A DNA stretch of 64,000 nt from Brachybacterium sp. P6-10-X1 (lineage in GTDB: Bacteria; Actinomycetota; Actinomycetes; Actinomycetales; Dermabacteraceae), in the NCBI RefSeq assembly GCF_001969445.1, contig NZ_CP017297.1, positions 4,154,001-4,218,000 of the forward strand, in the 5' to 3' direction. The notes below the pieces were generated by a model that was given only the letters and a program-made list of their open reading frames with translations, was not told the DNA's origin and did not search any database. Positions 8,361-18,950 of the stretch are shown in pieces (the stretch's first letter is position 1; every line of letters begins with the position of its first letter). A program made the position numbers and the translations under genes.

Positions 8361-9533
8361 GTGGACCTGTATGAGTACCAGGCCCGCGATCTCTTCGAGA
8401 AGCACGGCGTGCCCGTGCTCGGAGGAGTCGTCGCGGAGGATCCTGCCACTGCCAAGGCTGCTGCAGAGCAGCTCGGCACCCCGGTCGTCGTCGTCAAGGC
8501 CCAGGTGAAGACCGGTGGCCGCGGCAAGGCCGGTGGCGTGAAGATCGCCAAGTCCCCCGAGGAGGCGGAGCAGAAGGCCGCCGAGATCCTCGGGATGGAC
8601 ATCAAGGGCCACACCGTGCATCGGGTCATGGTCGCCGCCGGCGCCGACATCGCCGAGGAGTACTACTTCTCGCTGCTGCTGGACCGCGCGAACCGTAACT
8701 ACCTGGCCATGTGCTCCGTCGAGGGCGGCATGGAGATCGAGCAGCTCGCGGTCGAGCGTCCCGAGGCCCTCGCCCGGGTCGCCGTCGACCCCAACGTCGG
8801 CATCGACGAGGCCAAAGCCGCCGAGATCGTGCAGGCTGCGAACTTCGACGAGGAGACCGCGCACAAGGTCGCTCCTGTGCTGATCAAGCTGTGGGACGCC
8901 TACCGCGAGGAGGACGCCTCACTGGTCGAGGTCAACCCGCTGGTCAAGACCGGCGACGGCAAGATCATCGCCCTCGACGGCAAGATCACGATCGACGAGA
9001 ACGCGGCCTTCCGTCACGAGGACCATGCGGCCCTGGTCGACACCTCCTCCGAGGACCCGCTGGAGACCAAGGCCAAGGCCCTGGATCTCAACTACGTCAA
9101 GCTCGACGGCGAGGTCGGCATCATCGGCAACGGTGCGGGTCTGGTCATGTCCACGCTCGACGTGGTCGCGTACGCCGGCGAGCAGCACGGCGTCAAGCCG
9201 GCCAACTTCCTCGACATCGGCGGCGGCGCCTCCGCGGATGTGATGGCCAACGGCCTCGACGTGATCCTCGGCGACGAGCAGGTCGCCGCGGTGTTCGTCA
9301 ACGTCTTCGGGGGAATCACCGCCTGCGACGCAGTGGCCAACGGCATCGTCGGTGCGCTGAAGAAGCTCGGCGACACCGCCACGAAGCCGCTCGTGGTCCG
9401 TCTCGACGGCAACAACGTCGAGGAGGGCCGCAAGATCCTCGCGGACTTCGCGCACCCCCTCGTCACCCAGGCCGACACCATGGACGGCGGCGCCGCGAAG
9501 GTCGCCGAGCTCGCCGCCGCCGCAGGAAAGTGA
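8361..9533 (+). CDS. sucC: succinyl-CoA synthetase (ADP-forming) beta subunit
   Basis: 390 residues. ATP-grasp beta subunit of succinate-CoA ligase, converting succinyl-CoA to succinate with ATP formation in the TCA cycle. It shows the N-terminal [16 protein letters not shown], the nucleotide-binding [13 protein letters not shown], the Mg-binding VEVNPLV segment and the C-terminal LDIGGGA and NVFGGIT loops of the CoA-ligase domain. The GTG at 8361 is preceded by GAGAGGAAAG. The length fits the family. It is followed after 12 bases by sucD. Confidence 0.97.
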   Translation: MDLYEYQARDLFEKHGVPVLGGVVAEDPATAKAAAEQLGTPVVVVKAQVKTGGRGKAGGVKIAKSPEEAEQKAAEILGMDIKGHTVHRVMVAAGADIAEEYYFSLLLDRANRNYLAMCSVEGGMEIEQLAVERPEALARVAVDPNVGIDEAKAAEIVQAANFDEETAHKVAPVLIKLWDAYREEDASLVEVNPLVKTGDGKIIALDGKITIDENAAFRHEDHAALVDTSSEDPLETKAKALDLNYVKLDGEVGIIGNGAGLVMSTLDVVAYAGEQHGVKPANFLDIGGGASADVMANGLDVILGDEQVAAVFVNVFGGITACDAVANGIVGALKKLGDTATKPLVVRLDGNNVEEGRKILADFAHPLVTQADTMDGGAAKVAELAAAAGK

Positions 9534-9545
9534 GCAGCACCCGAG

Positions 9546-10436
9546 ATGTCTATCTTCCTTGATGCCAACAGCAAGGTCATCGTCCAGGGCATGACGGGCT
9601 CGGAGGGCATGAAGCACTCCCAGCGCATGCTCGACTCCGGCACGAACATCGTCGGCGGCGTGAACCCCCGCAAGGCCGGTCAGAGCGTCTCCTTCGACGG
9701 CGGTCACGACGTTCCCGTCTTCGGATCCGTCGCGGAGGCCATGGAGGCCACCGGCGCGAACGTCTCGGTGGTCTTCGTGCCGCCGAAGTTCGCCAAGAGC
9801 GCGGCGGTCGAGGCCATCGACGCCGCGATCGAGCTCCTGGTGATCATCACCGAGGGGATCCCGGTCAAGGACTCGGCCGAGTTCTTCAACTATGCCCAGT
9901 CCACGGGCACCACCCGCATCATCGGGCCCAACTGCCCCGGCGTGATCACCCCCGGTGTCTCCAACGCGGGCATCACGCCCTCGAACATCACCGGCACCGG
10001 CAAGCTGGGCCTGGTCTCCAAGTCCGGCACGCTGACCTACCAGATGATGTACGAGTTGGCCGACATCGGCTTCACCACCGCCATCGGCATCGGCGGCGAT
10101 CCGGTCATCGGCACCACCCACATCGACGCGCTCGAGGCGTTCGAGAACGACCCCGAGACCGTCGGCGTCGTGATGATCGGCGAGATCGGCGGCGACGCCG
10201 AGGAGCGTGCGGCGGCGTACATCAAGGACAACATGTCCAAGCCGGTCGTCGGCTACGTCGCGGGCTTCACCGCGCCCGAGGGCAAGACGATGGGCCACGC
10301 GGGCGCCATCGTCTCCGGTTCCGCGGGCACCGCCCAGGCGAAGAAGGAGGCTCTCGAGGCCGCCGGCGTCAAGGTCGGCAAGACGCCGACCGAGACCGCT
10401 GATCTCATGCGCGAGATCGTCAAGGCCCGGGCCTGA
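9546..10436 (+). CDS. sucD: succinyl-CoA synthetase alpha subunit
   Basis: 296 residues. The alpha subunit carries the CoA-binding Rossmann domain ([17 protein letters not shown]) and the phosphorylated active-site histidine in GHAGAIV (His251). [11 protein letters not shown] and [15 protein letters not shown] are signature segments. It forms the heterodimer with SucC encoded immediately upstream. The operon ends at a strong hairpin 49 bases downstream. No anomalies. Confidence 0.97.
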   Translation: MSIFLDANSKVIVQGMTGSEGMKHSQRMLDSGTNIVGGVNPRKAGQSVSFDGGHDVPVFGSVAEAMEATGANVSVVFVPPKFAKSAAVEAIDAAIELLVIITEGIPVKDSAEFFNYAQSTGTTRIIGPNCPGVITPGVSNAGITPSNITGTGKLGLVSKSGTLTYQMMYELADIGFTTAIGIGGDPVIGTTHIDALEAFENDPETVGVVMIGEIGGDAEERAAAYIKDNMSKPVVGYVAGFTAPEGKTMGHAGAIVSGSAGTAQAKKEALEAAGVKVGKTPTETADLMREIVKARA

Positions 10437-10484
10437 CCGGTTCCTCCCCCGGGTGAGATCGGCCGAGTCCGATTCCGCCCGCTC

Positions 10485-10519
10485 GCAGTGCCCCGGACCC
10501 GTGCGGTCCGGGGCACTGC
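10485..10519 (+). terminator. sucCD terminator
   Basis: Perfect 15-bp stem (10485-10499 with 10505-10519) around a 5-base loop, 49 bases after the sucD stop. No T-tract. Confidence 0.85.
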
Positions 10520-10539
10520 CCGTTCCCGCGACGATCTCC

Positions 10540-10766
10540 TCCGGGGGGGGAGGAGGCGATGTGCTGTTCGCCCTGAAGCACACCTTCTCCCACGGCGACG
10601 GCCCCTCTGGGCGAATGCCCTGCAGGCGATCGCGATGCAGGGCACAACAGGGATCGCCGTGGGATTGTTGTGGTCCCGCCGGCGCAGGATCTGGGCCTGC
10701 ATCATCGCCCATCTGCTCCTGAACGGTCTGGGCGTCGGCCTGCACCTGCTGACCCTGCTGGGCTGA
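10540..10766 (+). pseudogene. relic of CPBP-family intramembrane metalloprotease
   Basis: Two reading frames together give the C-terminal half of a CPBP/CAAX-type membrane protease. VLFALKHTFSHGDGP (frame from 10561, motif 2 with its His) continues, one frame over, as LWANALQAIAMQGTTG and then IIAHLLLNGLGVGLHLL (the HxxxN-type last motif), ending at TGA 10764-10766. The shift between them near 10600 is equivalent to one missing base. The EExxxR motif and all earlier helices are gone, and the sucCD terminator sits just upstream. A run of eight G lies at 10543-10550. No promoter or intact start is seen, so it is a decayed gene. Confidence 0.6.
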
Positions 10767-10856
10767 CCGGCAAGCTGGGACGACAGGGCGCGGCGCGTCG
10801 GGCGGACGACTAAGATGTCGGGAGCCTGCCGTGCGCCCGACCTAGGAGGGGACCCC

Positions 10857-11576
10857 GTGACCGGAGATCTCATCGACACCACCGAGATGTATCTGAAGAC
10901 GGTGTTCGAGCTCCACGAGGCGGGCATCGCGCCGATGCGCGCCCGGATCGCGGAGCGCCTGGGGCATTCCGGACCGACGGTCTCCCAGACCGTGGCCCGG
11001 ATGGAGCGCGACGGCCTGCTCCATCTCGACGATCAGCGACGCATCCGACTGACGGAGAAGGGCCACGCGGTCGCCACGGACGTGATGCGCAAGCACCGCT
11101 TGGCCGAGCGTCATCTGTTGGACGTGATCGGTCTGGACTACGCCCTCGTCCACGAGGAGGCCTGCCGGTGGGAGCACGTGATGAGCCTCGAGGTCGAGCA
11201 GCGGCTCGCGGAGAAGCTCGCACCGCCGTTCGTCGACCCCTACGGCAACCCGATCCCGGGGTTGTCCGCCCTCGGGATCACCGAGACGCGTGCCACCGGA
11301 GAGGGTAAAGGAACGACCAATCCGCCCCGCGAGCTGATCGACGTCCTGAAAGACGGTCAGACCACTCGGGTCCTGCTGCGTCGCATCGGCGAAAGGATCC
11401 AGAGCGACGTCCAGCTCCTCGGAGAACTCGCACGTCATGGCATTGTTCCGCAGGCCGAGCTGGAGGCCGAACGGCTCGGGGGCTCCCTCGTGCTGCGCGG
11501 ACCTGCCGGTGGGGAGGTGGCCGTCTCCGAGGTCGATGCCGGCCAGCTCCACGTGACGCCGCTGGCAGCCGGGTAA
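10857..11576 (+). CDS. ideR: DtxR/IdeR-type iron-dependent repressor
   Basis: 239 residues. Winged HTH (RIAERLGHSGPTVSQTVAR), dimerisation/metal-binding domain and C-terminal SH3-like domain: the full three-domain DtxR layout. All expected metal ligands are present, offset by one from DtxR: Met11, Cys103, Glu106 and His107 for the regulatory site, and His80, Glu84 and His99 for the ancillary site. It should therefore be a functional Fe(II)-dependent repressor of iron uptake genes. The GTG at 10857 is chosen because TAGGAGGGG (10843-10851) lies at the right distance; an in-frame ATG at 10815 has none. Confidence 0.93.
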   Translation: MTGDLIDTTEMYLKTVFELHEAGIAPMRARIAERLGHSGPTVSQTVARMERDGLLHLDDQRRIRLTEKGHAVATDVMRKHRLAERHLLDVIGLDYALVHEEACRWEHVMSLEVEQRLAEKLAPPFVDPYGNPIPGLSALGITETRATGEGKGTTNPPRELIDVLKDGQTTRVLLRRIGERIQSDVQLLGELARHGIVPQAELEAERLGGSLVLRGPAGGEVAVSEVDAGQLHVTPLAAG

Positions 11577-11586
11577 AGGCTCCGTC

Positions 11587-11605
11587 AAGCTCTTCCCCAG
11601 AGCTT
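11587..11605 (+). terminator. weak hairpin after ideR
   Basis: A 6-bp stem AAGCTC/GAGCTT with a 7-base loop followed by a short pyrimidine run, 10 bases past the ideR stop. The stem is short, so the call is tentative. Confidence 0.35.
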
Positions 11606-11614
11606 TCTGTCGCC

Positions 11615-11765
11615 CTGACTGAGGGGCACCCGATCGCCTAGGGTCGTGAACGTGCCGAGACGTCCGGGTCTCGGTATTCCGCCTGGAGAGCCCCACCGCG
11701 CACCGGGTCCGGAGCACGAGAAAACGCACGCGCGAGGGCACACGCCCGGGGCCGGGAGCCACAAC
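11615..11765 (+). promoter_or_regulatory. promoter and ~115-nt leader of NlpC/P60 gene
   Basis: A CTGACT element (11615-11620) and TAGGGT (11639-11644), 18 bases apart, look like a housekeeping promoter. Transcription from about 11651 would give a leader near 115 nt. It begins with a 7-bp hairpin (11655-11661 with 11668-11674, loop of 6). Leaders of actinobacterial NlpC/P60 and Rpf genes often hold a c-di-AMP (ydaO) riboswitch, but I cannot find the conserved GGGTGAATC-like or CCGTCAGCTAACC-like blocks here. Confidence 0.45.
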
Positions 11766-12665
11766 GTGTCGAAGACCTCGCTCAACACTCACCGCCGCGC
11801 CATGCGCACGGTGACCCCCGCCGTTCGTGCCGGACGCGCCACCGCCGGAGCCGCCATGGCCGCCGCGATGCTCTTCGGCGGCGCCGCCGCAGCGACCGCT
11901 GAGCCGTCCGATCCGCAGGCCGACGCCCCGGCCGCACCGGAGGCGGACGCCGCCCCCGCCGTGATCGCCCCCGTGACCGCCCCGGCCGTGGGCCTTCCCG
12001 CCGTCGAGGCCGGCGAGGACGACGGCTCCGAGGAGTCCTCCTTCGCCCCCGCCGCCACCAGCATCTCCGTCGAGGTCGGCCCCACCGAGGAAGAGATCGC
12101 CGCCGCCCAGGCCGCAGCCGAGGAGGCCGCAGCCCAGGAAGCCGCTGAGCAGGAGGCCGCCGAGCAGGAGGCCGCCGAGCAGGAGCAGGACCAGCAGGCG
12201 CCCGAGACCCGCGAGGACGACGACTCGAGCCGGTCGAACGAGCGCGATGACTCCGAGAGTCAGAGCTCCGAGTCCGAGCAGTCCAGCGATTCCTCCGGCT
12301 CGCAGGAGTCCGCGTCGGCGCCCTCGGCCGCCAAGGGCAGCTCGATCCTCGCCACCGCCCGCTCCGGCATCGGCACCCCCTACGTCTTCGGCGGCACCTC
12401 GCCCTCGGGCTGGGACTGCTCCGGCTTCGTCCAGTGGGTCTACGCCCAGCACGGCGTCGACCTGCCGCGCGGCGCCAACGCGCAGGGTGCGTCCGGCACC
12501 GTCATCCCGCGCTCCGAGGCTCAGCCCGGCGACCTCGTCTTCAAGCCCGGCCACATCGGCATCTACGCCGGGAACGGTCAGTTCGTCGACGCCGGCAACC
12601 CGCGTGTGGACACCTCCGAGCGTGACATCTACTCCGGCAGCTGGACCTTCGTCCGGGTCGGCTGA
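11766..12665 (+). CDS. secreted NlpC/P60 peptidoglycan endopeptidase
   Basis: 299 residues. It has an N-terminal signal sequence (hydrophobic AGAAMAAAMLFGGAAAATA), a long Ala/Glu then Ser/Glu-rich linker (about 80-195) that is partly coiled-coil-like (EEAAAQEAAEQEAAEQE), and a C-terminal NlpC/P60 domain. The catalytic Cys is in GWDCSGFVQWVY and the His in KPGHIGIYAGNGQF. It cleaves peptidoglycan stem peptides outside the cell. GTG at 11766, with GGGAG 7 bases upstream. A perfect-length terminator follows. The acidic linker probably sets the distance from the wall or controls activity. Confidence 0.9.
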   Translation: MSKTSLNTHRRAMRTVTPAVRAGRATAGAAMAAAMLFGGAAAATAEPSDPQADAPAAPEADAAPAVIAPVTAPAVGLPAVEAGEDDGSEESSFAPAATSISVEVGPTEEEIAAAQAAAEEAAAQEAAEQEAAEQEAAEQEQDQQAPETREDDDSSRSNERDDSESQSSESEQSSDSSGSQESASAPSAAKGSSILATARSGIGTPYVFGGTSPSGWDCSGFVQWVYAQHGVDLPRGANAQGASGTVIPRSEAQPGDLVFKPGHIGIYAGNGQFVDAGNPRVDTSERDIYSGSWTFVRVG

Positions 12666-12683
12666 CACGCCCCGCACCGTCGG

Positions 12684-12716
12684 CGGCCCCGCCCCACCCT
12701 CGGTGGGACGGGGCCG
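12684..12716 (+). terminator. terminator of NlpC/P60 gene
   Basis: 15-bp stem (12684-12698 with 12702-12716, one mismatch) and a 3-base loop, followed by TTCCCGTT; 18 bases after the stop codon. Confidence 0.8.
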
Positions 12717-12831
12717 TTCCCGTTCTCGTGGCCGTTGGGGTCGACGGCATCCGCAGGAGCCGATAGTTCCGGCCGAGGCCGACGGAGCCTGCTGAGAGCG
12801 TCCCCGTTCGGTGCCCGGTACCGTGGGTCAG

Positions 12832-13656
12832 GTGTCCACCGCCCGAGATCTCCTCGCCGTCCTGCTGCTGATCGCCGCCACGTTGCTCGCGTCCTTCTGG
12901 TTGCCCGCCGCGTGGCTCCAGTCGCATGTCGTGGACCAGGACGGCTTCGTGGAGATCACCCAGCCGCTGGCGGACGACCCCGCGTTCCAGCGCACCCTCA
13001 CCGACGGGGCGGTCGAGACGATCCTCCGCGACGAGACCGTGCCGGGCTGGATCGCCGACTCGCTGACGCCCATCGCTCAGGAGCAGGCCGCCCGCGCCAC
13101 CGGCACCGAGGTCTACACCACCGTGTGGGATGCCGCGATGATCGAACTGCACGGTGCGCTGTTCTCCCCGGGCTCCTCGGATCTCGAGGTCGATCTCGCT
13201 CCGGTGATCGACACGCTGCTGACCGGTGTCGAGGAGCAGGTGCCCCTCCTGGACGTCCCGCGGCCGGATTCCGCCGCCGTCACGATCGCCACCATCCCCG
13301 ACATCCCGCTGCTCACCCACGCCACGGCCCTGGACCCCTGGGCGCAGCGGGCGGGTCCGATCGCGCTGGGGCTGGCGGTGCTGGCGCTGCTGATCGCCCG
13401 TCACCGTCGGGGGATGCTGATGCTGGCGGGTCTGGGCACCATGCTTGCCGGTCTCGGCACCTGGGCCCTCGCCCAGCGCGTCGAGGACCTGGTGCCGGAC
13501 CGCGTCGATCAGAAGGCTTTCCTCGGTCCGATCGTGCAGGCCTTCGAGCAGCGCTTCACGGCCGACGTCACACCCCAGGGCGTGATCCTGCTCGGGGTGG
13601 GCGCGCTGGTCGCGGCCGCAGGTCTCGTGCTGATCGGACTGCGCCGGCGGAGCTGA
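12832..13656 (+). CDS. hypothetical membrane protein with large extracytoplasmic loop
   Basis: 274 residues. A transmembrane helix near the N-terminus (DLLAVLLLIAATLLASFWLP), about 150 residues of soluble, probably extracellular, acidic sequence, then two or three helices at the C-terminus ending in RRRS. GTG at 12832 chosen because TACCGT (12819-12824) lies 7 bases upstream, as in other leaderless genes here; an in-frame GTG at 12811 would precede that hexamer. The family is not recognised beyond a general likeness to actinobacterial integral membrane proteins of unknown function. Confidence 0.7.
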   Translation: MSTARDLLAVLLLIAATLLASFWLPAAWLQSHVVDQDGFVEITQPLADDPAFQRTLTDGAVETILRDETVPGWIADSLTPIAQEQAARATGTEVYTTVWDAAMIELHGALFSPGSSDLEVDLAPVIDTLLTGVEEQVPLLDVPRPDSAAVTIATIPDIPLLTHATALDPWAQRAGPIALGLAVLALLIARHRRGMLMLAGLGTMLAGLGTWALAQRVEDLVPDRVDQKAFLGPIVQAFEQRFTADVTPQGVILLGVGALVAAAGLVLIGLRRRS

Positions 13657-13677
13657 CGGCGCCGCAGCAGCTGGGGG

Positions 13678-14505
13678 TCAGCCCAGGCCGAGCCGGGCGA
13701 AGGCGCTCACGATCCCGTGCTCCACCGGGCCGGGGACCACGAGATCCGCCGCGGCCAGCACCTCGGTGGGGGCGCCGGAGATCGCGACGGACGTCCCGGC
13801 CGCCTGGAGCATCCCCAGGTCGTTCATGCCGTCCCCGATCGCGACCGTCGCCTCCGGACCCAGGCCGAGATGCTCCCGGACGCGACGCATCCCGTCGGCC
13901 TTGTCGACGGTGCGCAGGTGCAGTTCCCCGGAGCTGAGGTCGTCCGTGGTGATCGAGCTCGGCAGCGCCCCCAGCTCGGGTCCGCTCTCGGCGGCGAGCT
14001 GCTCGATCGGAACCCGCGAGTCCCACAGCGAGATCTTCGCGAAGGAGCAGTCGGCGACGTCCTCGCGCACGCGCACGGCAGCGATGATGTCGGTCGGTCC
14101 GCTCCCGATCCCCCCGGCGCTGCTCGGGCCCGAGGGGCGCATCCGGGCCCGGATCCGCTCGGCCGAGAACGGGGTGCACCACAGCGCATCCGGGGCCTCC
14201 AGGGCGAAGGCCACCTCGTGCCGGTGCAGCACCTCGATGGTGCGGCGTCCCACGGCGGCGGGGAAGCGTTCGTCGTGCAGCACCTCGTCCCCCAGACGCA
14301 GGAAGCCGCCCGCGGAGGCGACCACGCCGTCGAACAGCGCCGCGACCTCGGGCACGATGATCGAGGCGGGGCGTCCGGTGCACAGCAGCACCACATGCCC
14401 CTGCGCCCGGGCGCGCCCGACGGCCTCGGCGTGCTCGCGCGGGACCACGCCCCGATCCGCGAGGGTGCCGTCGAAGTCGATGAACACGCAGCGGCGGTCG
14501 GCCAC
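13678..14505 (-). CDS. Cof-type HAD-IIB hydrolase
   Basis: 275 residues. HAD superfamily phosphatase with motif I DFDGT near the N-terminus (FIDFDGTLADRG), motif II LCTGRP, a Lys in motif III (VDKADGMRRV) and motif IV GDGMNDLGML. The large alpha/beta cap between motifs II and III marks subclass IIB (Cof/YidA type), which dephosphorylates sugar phosphates or cofactors. GTG start with GAGGAG 6 bases upstream. Substrate unknown. It is convergent with the 274-residue membrane protein. Confidence 0.87.
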   Translation of the reverse strand: MADRRCVFIDFDGTLADRGVVPREHAEAVGRARAQGHVVLLCTGRPASIIVPEVAALFDGVVASAGGFLRLGDEVLHDERFPAAVGRRTIEVLHRHEVAFALEAPDALWCTPFSAERIRARMRPSGPSSAGGIGSGPTDIIAAVRVREDVADCSFAKISLWDSRVPIEQLAAESGPELGALPSSITTDDLSSGELHLRTVDKADGMRRVREHLGLGPEATVAIGDGMNDLGMLQAAGTSVAISGAPTEVLAAADLVVPGPVEHGIVSAFARLGLG

Positions 14506-14579
14506 AGAGGTCTCCTCGGAAGGGTCGGGATGAGGGTGACCAGCCTAATCGCTTCCGGCGCACCGCGACGCCGGGCCCG

Positions 14580-15548
14580 CTACCGCGGACGGTGGCTGCT
14601 GACCGTCACGGAGACCGTGACGGAGAAGGGCTCGGAGCCGGAGGACCTGCGGAACTGCTCGGTGACCTCATCGAGAGTTGCGGGCCGGACATGGCGAGCG
14701 CTCGGGGTCATGGCGACCAGATCCCTCACCCGCTCGACGTCCAGGGGAAGCTCGTAGCGCACCGTGCGCTGCGGGCCCGCGACGAAGAAGGGCGCGAGCG
14801 CCTCGTGCAGCCGCTCCTCCTTGTGCGGATCCATCGCCACCATCGACGGGATCTCCTCCCGCAGCTCGGCGAGGTGATCGGTGCCCGGACGCGCGACCAC
14901 CAGAGCCCCGGACGGCCCGAGCACCCGGGCGAACTCGGCGGGATGGCGCGGGGCGAACACGTCGATCAGCAGGTCGATCGAGTCGTCGGCGAGAGGGAAG
15001 GGCGCGAAGACGTCCCCGGAGCAGGCGGCGGCCCGCTCGTGGGCGCGGGCGGCGAACCGCAGCGAGCGCGCCGAGGTGTCGACCCCGAGCCCCCGGGCGC
15101 CCTCGAAGCGGTCCAGCAGCCCCGCGAGGTAATAGCCGGGCCCGCACCCCATGTCCAGGACGATCGGCGCGGAGCTGCTCGGGCCCGCAGCGGCCGGCGG
15201 GCCCCCCGCGTCGGCGGCAGTCGGCAGAGCGGTGGGGGAGGAGCCCGGCAGGTCGGCGGCGGTCAGCGCCGGGACGGCGGACGCGGCGAGATCGCCGATC
15301 GCCGTGAGCAGCGGGGCATAGGCGCCGCTGCCCAGGAAGCGGGCCCGGGCCCGGGCCATTTTGTCGTCGTCACCGCTTCTGGCACCGCCGCCGCCCAGCA
15401 TCGAGGCGTATCCGGCCCGGGCGATGTCGAAGGTGTGCCGCTGCGGGCAGCGCAGGCTCCGGTCGAGGACCGTCAGCTCGCCGCCGCAACTCGGGCAGCG
15501 CAGGATGTCGAGGGCGTCGAGCAGGGCGGCGGGCACGGGGGAGGGCAC
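14580..15548 (-). CDS. RlmA-like 23S rRNA (guanine-N1) methyltransferase
   Basis: 322 residues. An N-terminal zinc finger LRCPSCGGEL...LRCPQRHTFD is followed by a class I SAM-dependent domain with VLDMGCGPGYY. This zinc-finger-plus-Rossmann layout is that of RlmA(I)/RlmA(II) (TlrB), which methylate G745/G748 in helix 35 of 23S rRNA; TlrB-type enzymes give resistance to tylosin-like macrolides. GTG start at 15548. It neighbours the UvrA-like resistance gene. An Ala/Ser-rich loop of about 30 residues sits just before motif I. Confidence 0.8.
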   Translation of the reverse strand: MPSPVPAALLDALDILRCPSCGGELTVLDRSLRCPQRHTFDIARAGYASMLGGGGARSGDDDKMARARARFLGSGAYAPLLTAIGDLAASAVPALTAADLPGSSPTALPTAADAGGPPAAAGPSSSAPIVLDMGCGPGYYLAGLLDRFEGARGLGVDTSARSLRFAARAHERAAACSGDVFAPFPLADDSIDLLIDVFAPRHPAEFARVLGPSGALVVARPGTDHLAELREEIPSMVAMDPHKEERLHEALAPFFVAGPQRTVRYELPLDVERVRDLVAMTPSARHVRPATLDEVTEQFRRSSGSEPFSVTVSVTVSSHRPR

Positions 15549-15706
15549 GACGGCAGAGTATCCGTGCTCAGATGCTCGCGTCGCCCCGTGCTCACCTCCC
15601 AGCAGCCGCGGCGTGCCCCCTCGCCGTCAGGTGCACCTGTGCGGTGGGGAAGTCGCCGATCCCGCAGTTCGGGTTCGGGATGCGCACGGCGGTCCCCGCA
15701 CTGCGC

Positions 15707-18109
<2,403 letters not shown>

Positions 18110-18245
18110 CGATCCTCCAGATGCGGCGGTCCACGGGCAGGCGGTACGAGTTCTCGGGACTTCGATCGTATCCTTGAGATTCTCGTTGAACCCTGGCGCC
18201 AGGGGAGGTGCCTGGCCATGCGTCATAACCTCAAAGGTGGTCCAG
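18110..18245. promoter_or_regulatory. divergent uvrA-like/merR control region
   Basis: Shared 136-bp promoter region. Toward the UvrA-like gene there is a TACGAT -10 (18170-18165) with a GAG-N3-CTC dyad just upstream of it, in the spacer position MerR regulators use. Toward merR there is TAACCT (18226-18231) and an AAAGG ribosome site. A perfect 14-bp palindrome CCCTGGCGCCAGGG lies at 18191-18204. Any of these could be the MerR operator; the palindrome and the dyad are seen, their use is inference. Confidence 0.45.
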
Positions 18246-18950
18246 ATGCGTCCCATCGACCTGGCCCGCGAGCACGGGCTGTCCAGCCAGGCCGTGCGCA
18301 ACTACGAGGACGCCGGGGCGCTGCCCGCGGCCGAGCGCACGAGCACCGGGCACCGTCGCTACACCGCCCGCCACGCCAGGGCGCTGCGGGCTTTCCTCGC
18401 GCTCCGCCGCGCCATCGGGCACCGGCCGGCTCTGGACATCATGGCCGCTCTGCACGGCGGGGACCTCGACGCGGCGCTGACCTTGCTGGACCGTGCGCAC
18501 GAGCAGCTGCTGCGCGATCGCGGGACGCTGACCGTGGTGGAGCGGGCCCTCGGCGACCTCGAGCGCGGAGAGGACCCGGGACGCGCCCCACGGACCCTCT
18601 GGATCGGGGAGCTCGCCGCACGACTGCGGCTCTCCCCGGCGACGCTTCGGCACTGGGAGAGCGCGGGCCTGATCGACCCGCCCCGGGACCCGGGCAGCGG
18701 GCACCGTCTCTATCCGCCGAGCGCGGTGCACGATGCGGAGCTGGTCCATCTGCTGCGTCGCGGCGGGCACCGCCTGGGGGACATCGCCGAGATCCTCGGT
18801 CAGGTGCGGGTGTTGGGGGAGACCTCGTCGGTCCATACCGCCCTGGCGGCCTCCCGGGAACGCGTCTCGGTCCGGGCGATCGCCTTGCTGGACGCTTCCG
18901 CAGCGCTCGCGGAGCATGTGCGCGACGGGGCGGCTAGCCTGGGACGGTGA
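18246..18950 (+). CDS. MerR-family regulator with two HTH domains (TioE-like)
   Basis: 234 residues. Residues 1-70 form one MerR winged HTH (MRPIDLAREHGLSSQAVRNYEDAG, then TGHRRY). Residues 118-187 form a second (TLWIGELAARLRLSPATLRHWESAG, then GHRLYPPSAV). A helical linker joins them, and there is no separate C-terminal effector domain. Such two-HTH MerR proteins adjacent to UvrA-like drug-resistance ATPases are known in actinobacteria. It likely controls its divergent neighbour. Its stop overlaps the GTG of mycothione reductase, linking the two translationally. Confidence 0.88.
   Translation: MRPIDLAREHGLSSQAVRNYEDAGALPAAERTSTGHRRYTARHARALRAFLALRRAIGHRPALDIMAALHGGDLDAALTLLDRAHEQLLRDRGTLTVVERALGDLERGEDPGRAPRTLWIGELAARLRLSPATLRHWESAGLIDPPRDPGSGHRLYPPSAVHDAELVHLLRRGGHRLGDIAEILGQVRVLGETSSVHTALAASRERVSVRAIALLDASAALAEHVRDGAASLGR

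Noticed and set aside
11645..11765. ydaO/c-di-AMP riboswitch before the first NlpC/P60 gene
   Set aside because: The conserved GGGTGAATC-like and CCGTCAGCTAACC-like segments are not found by eye.
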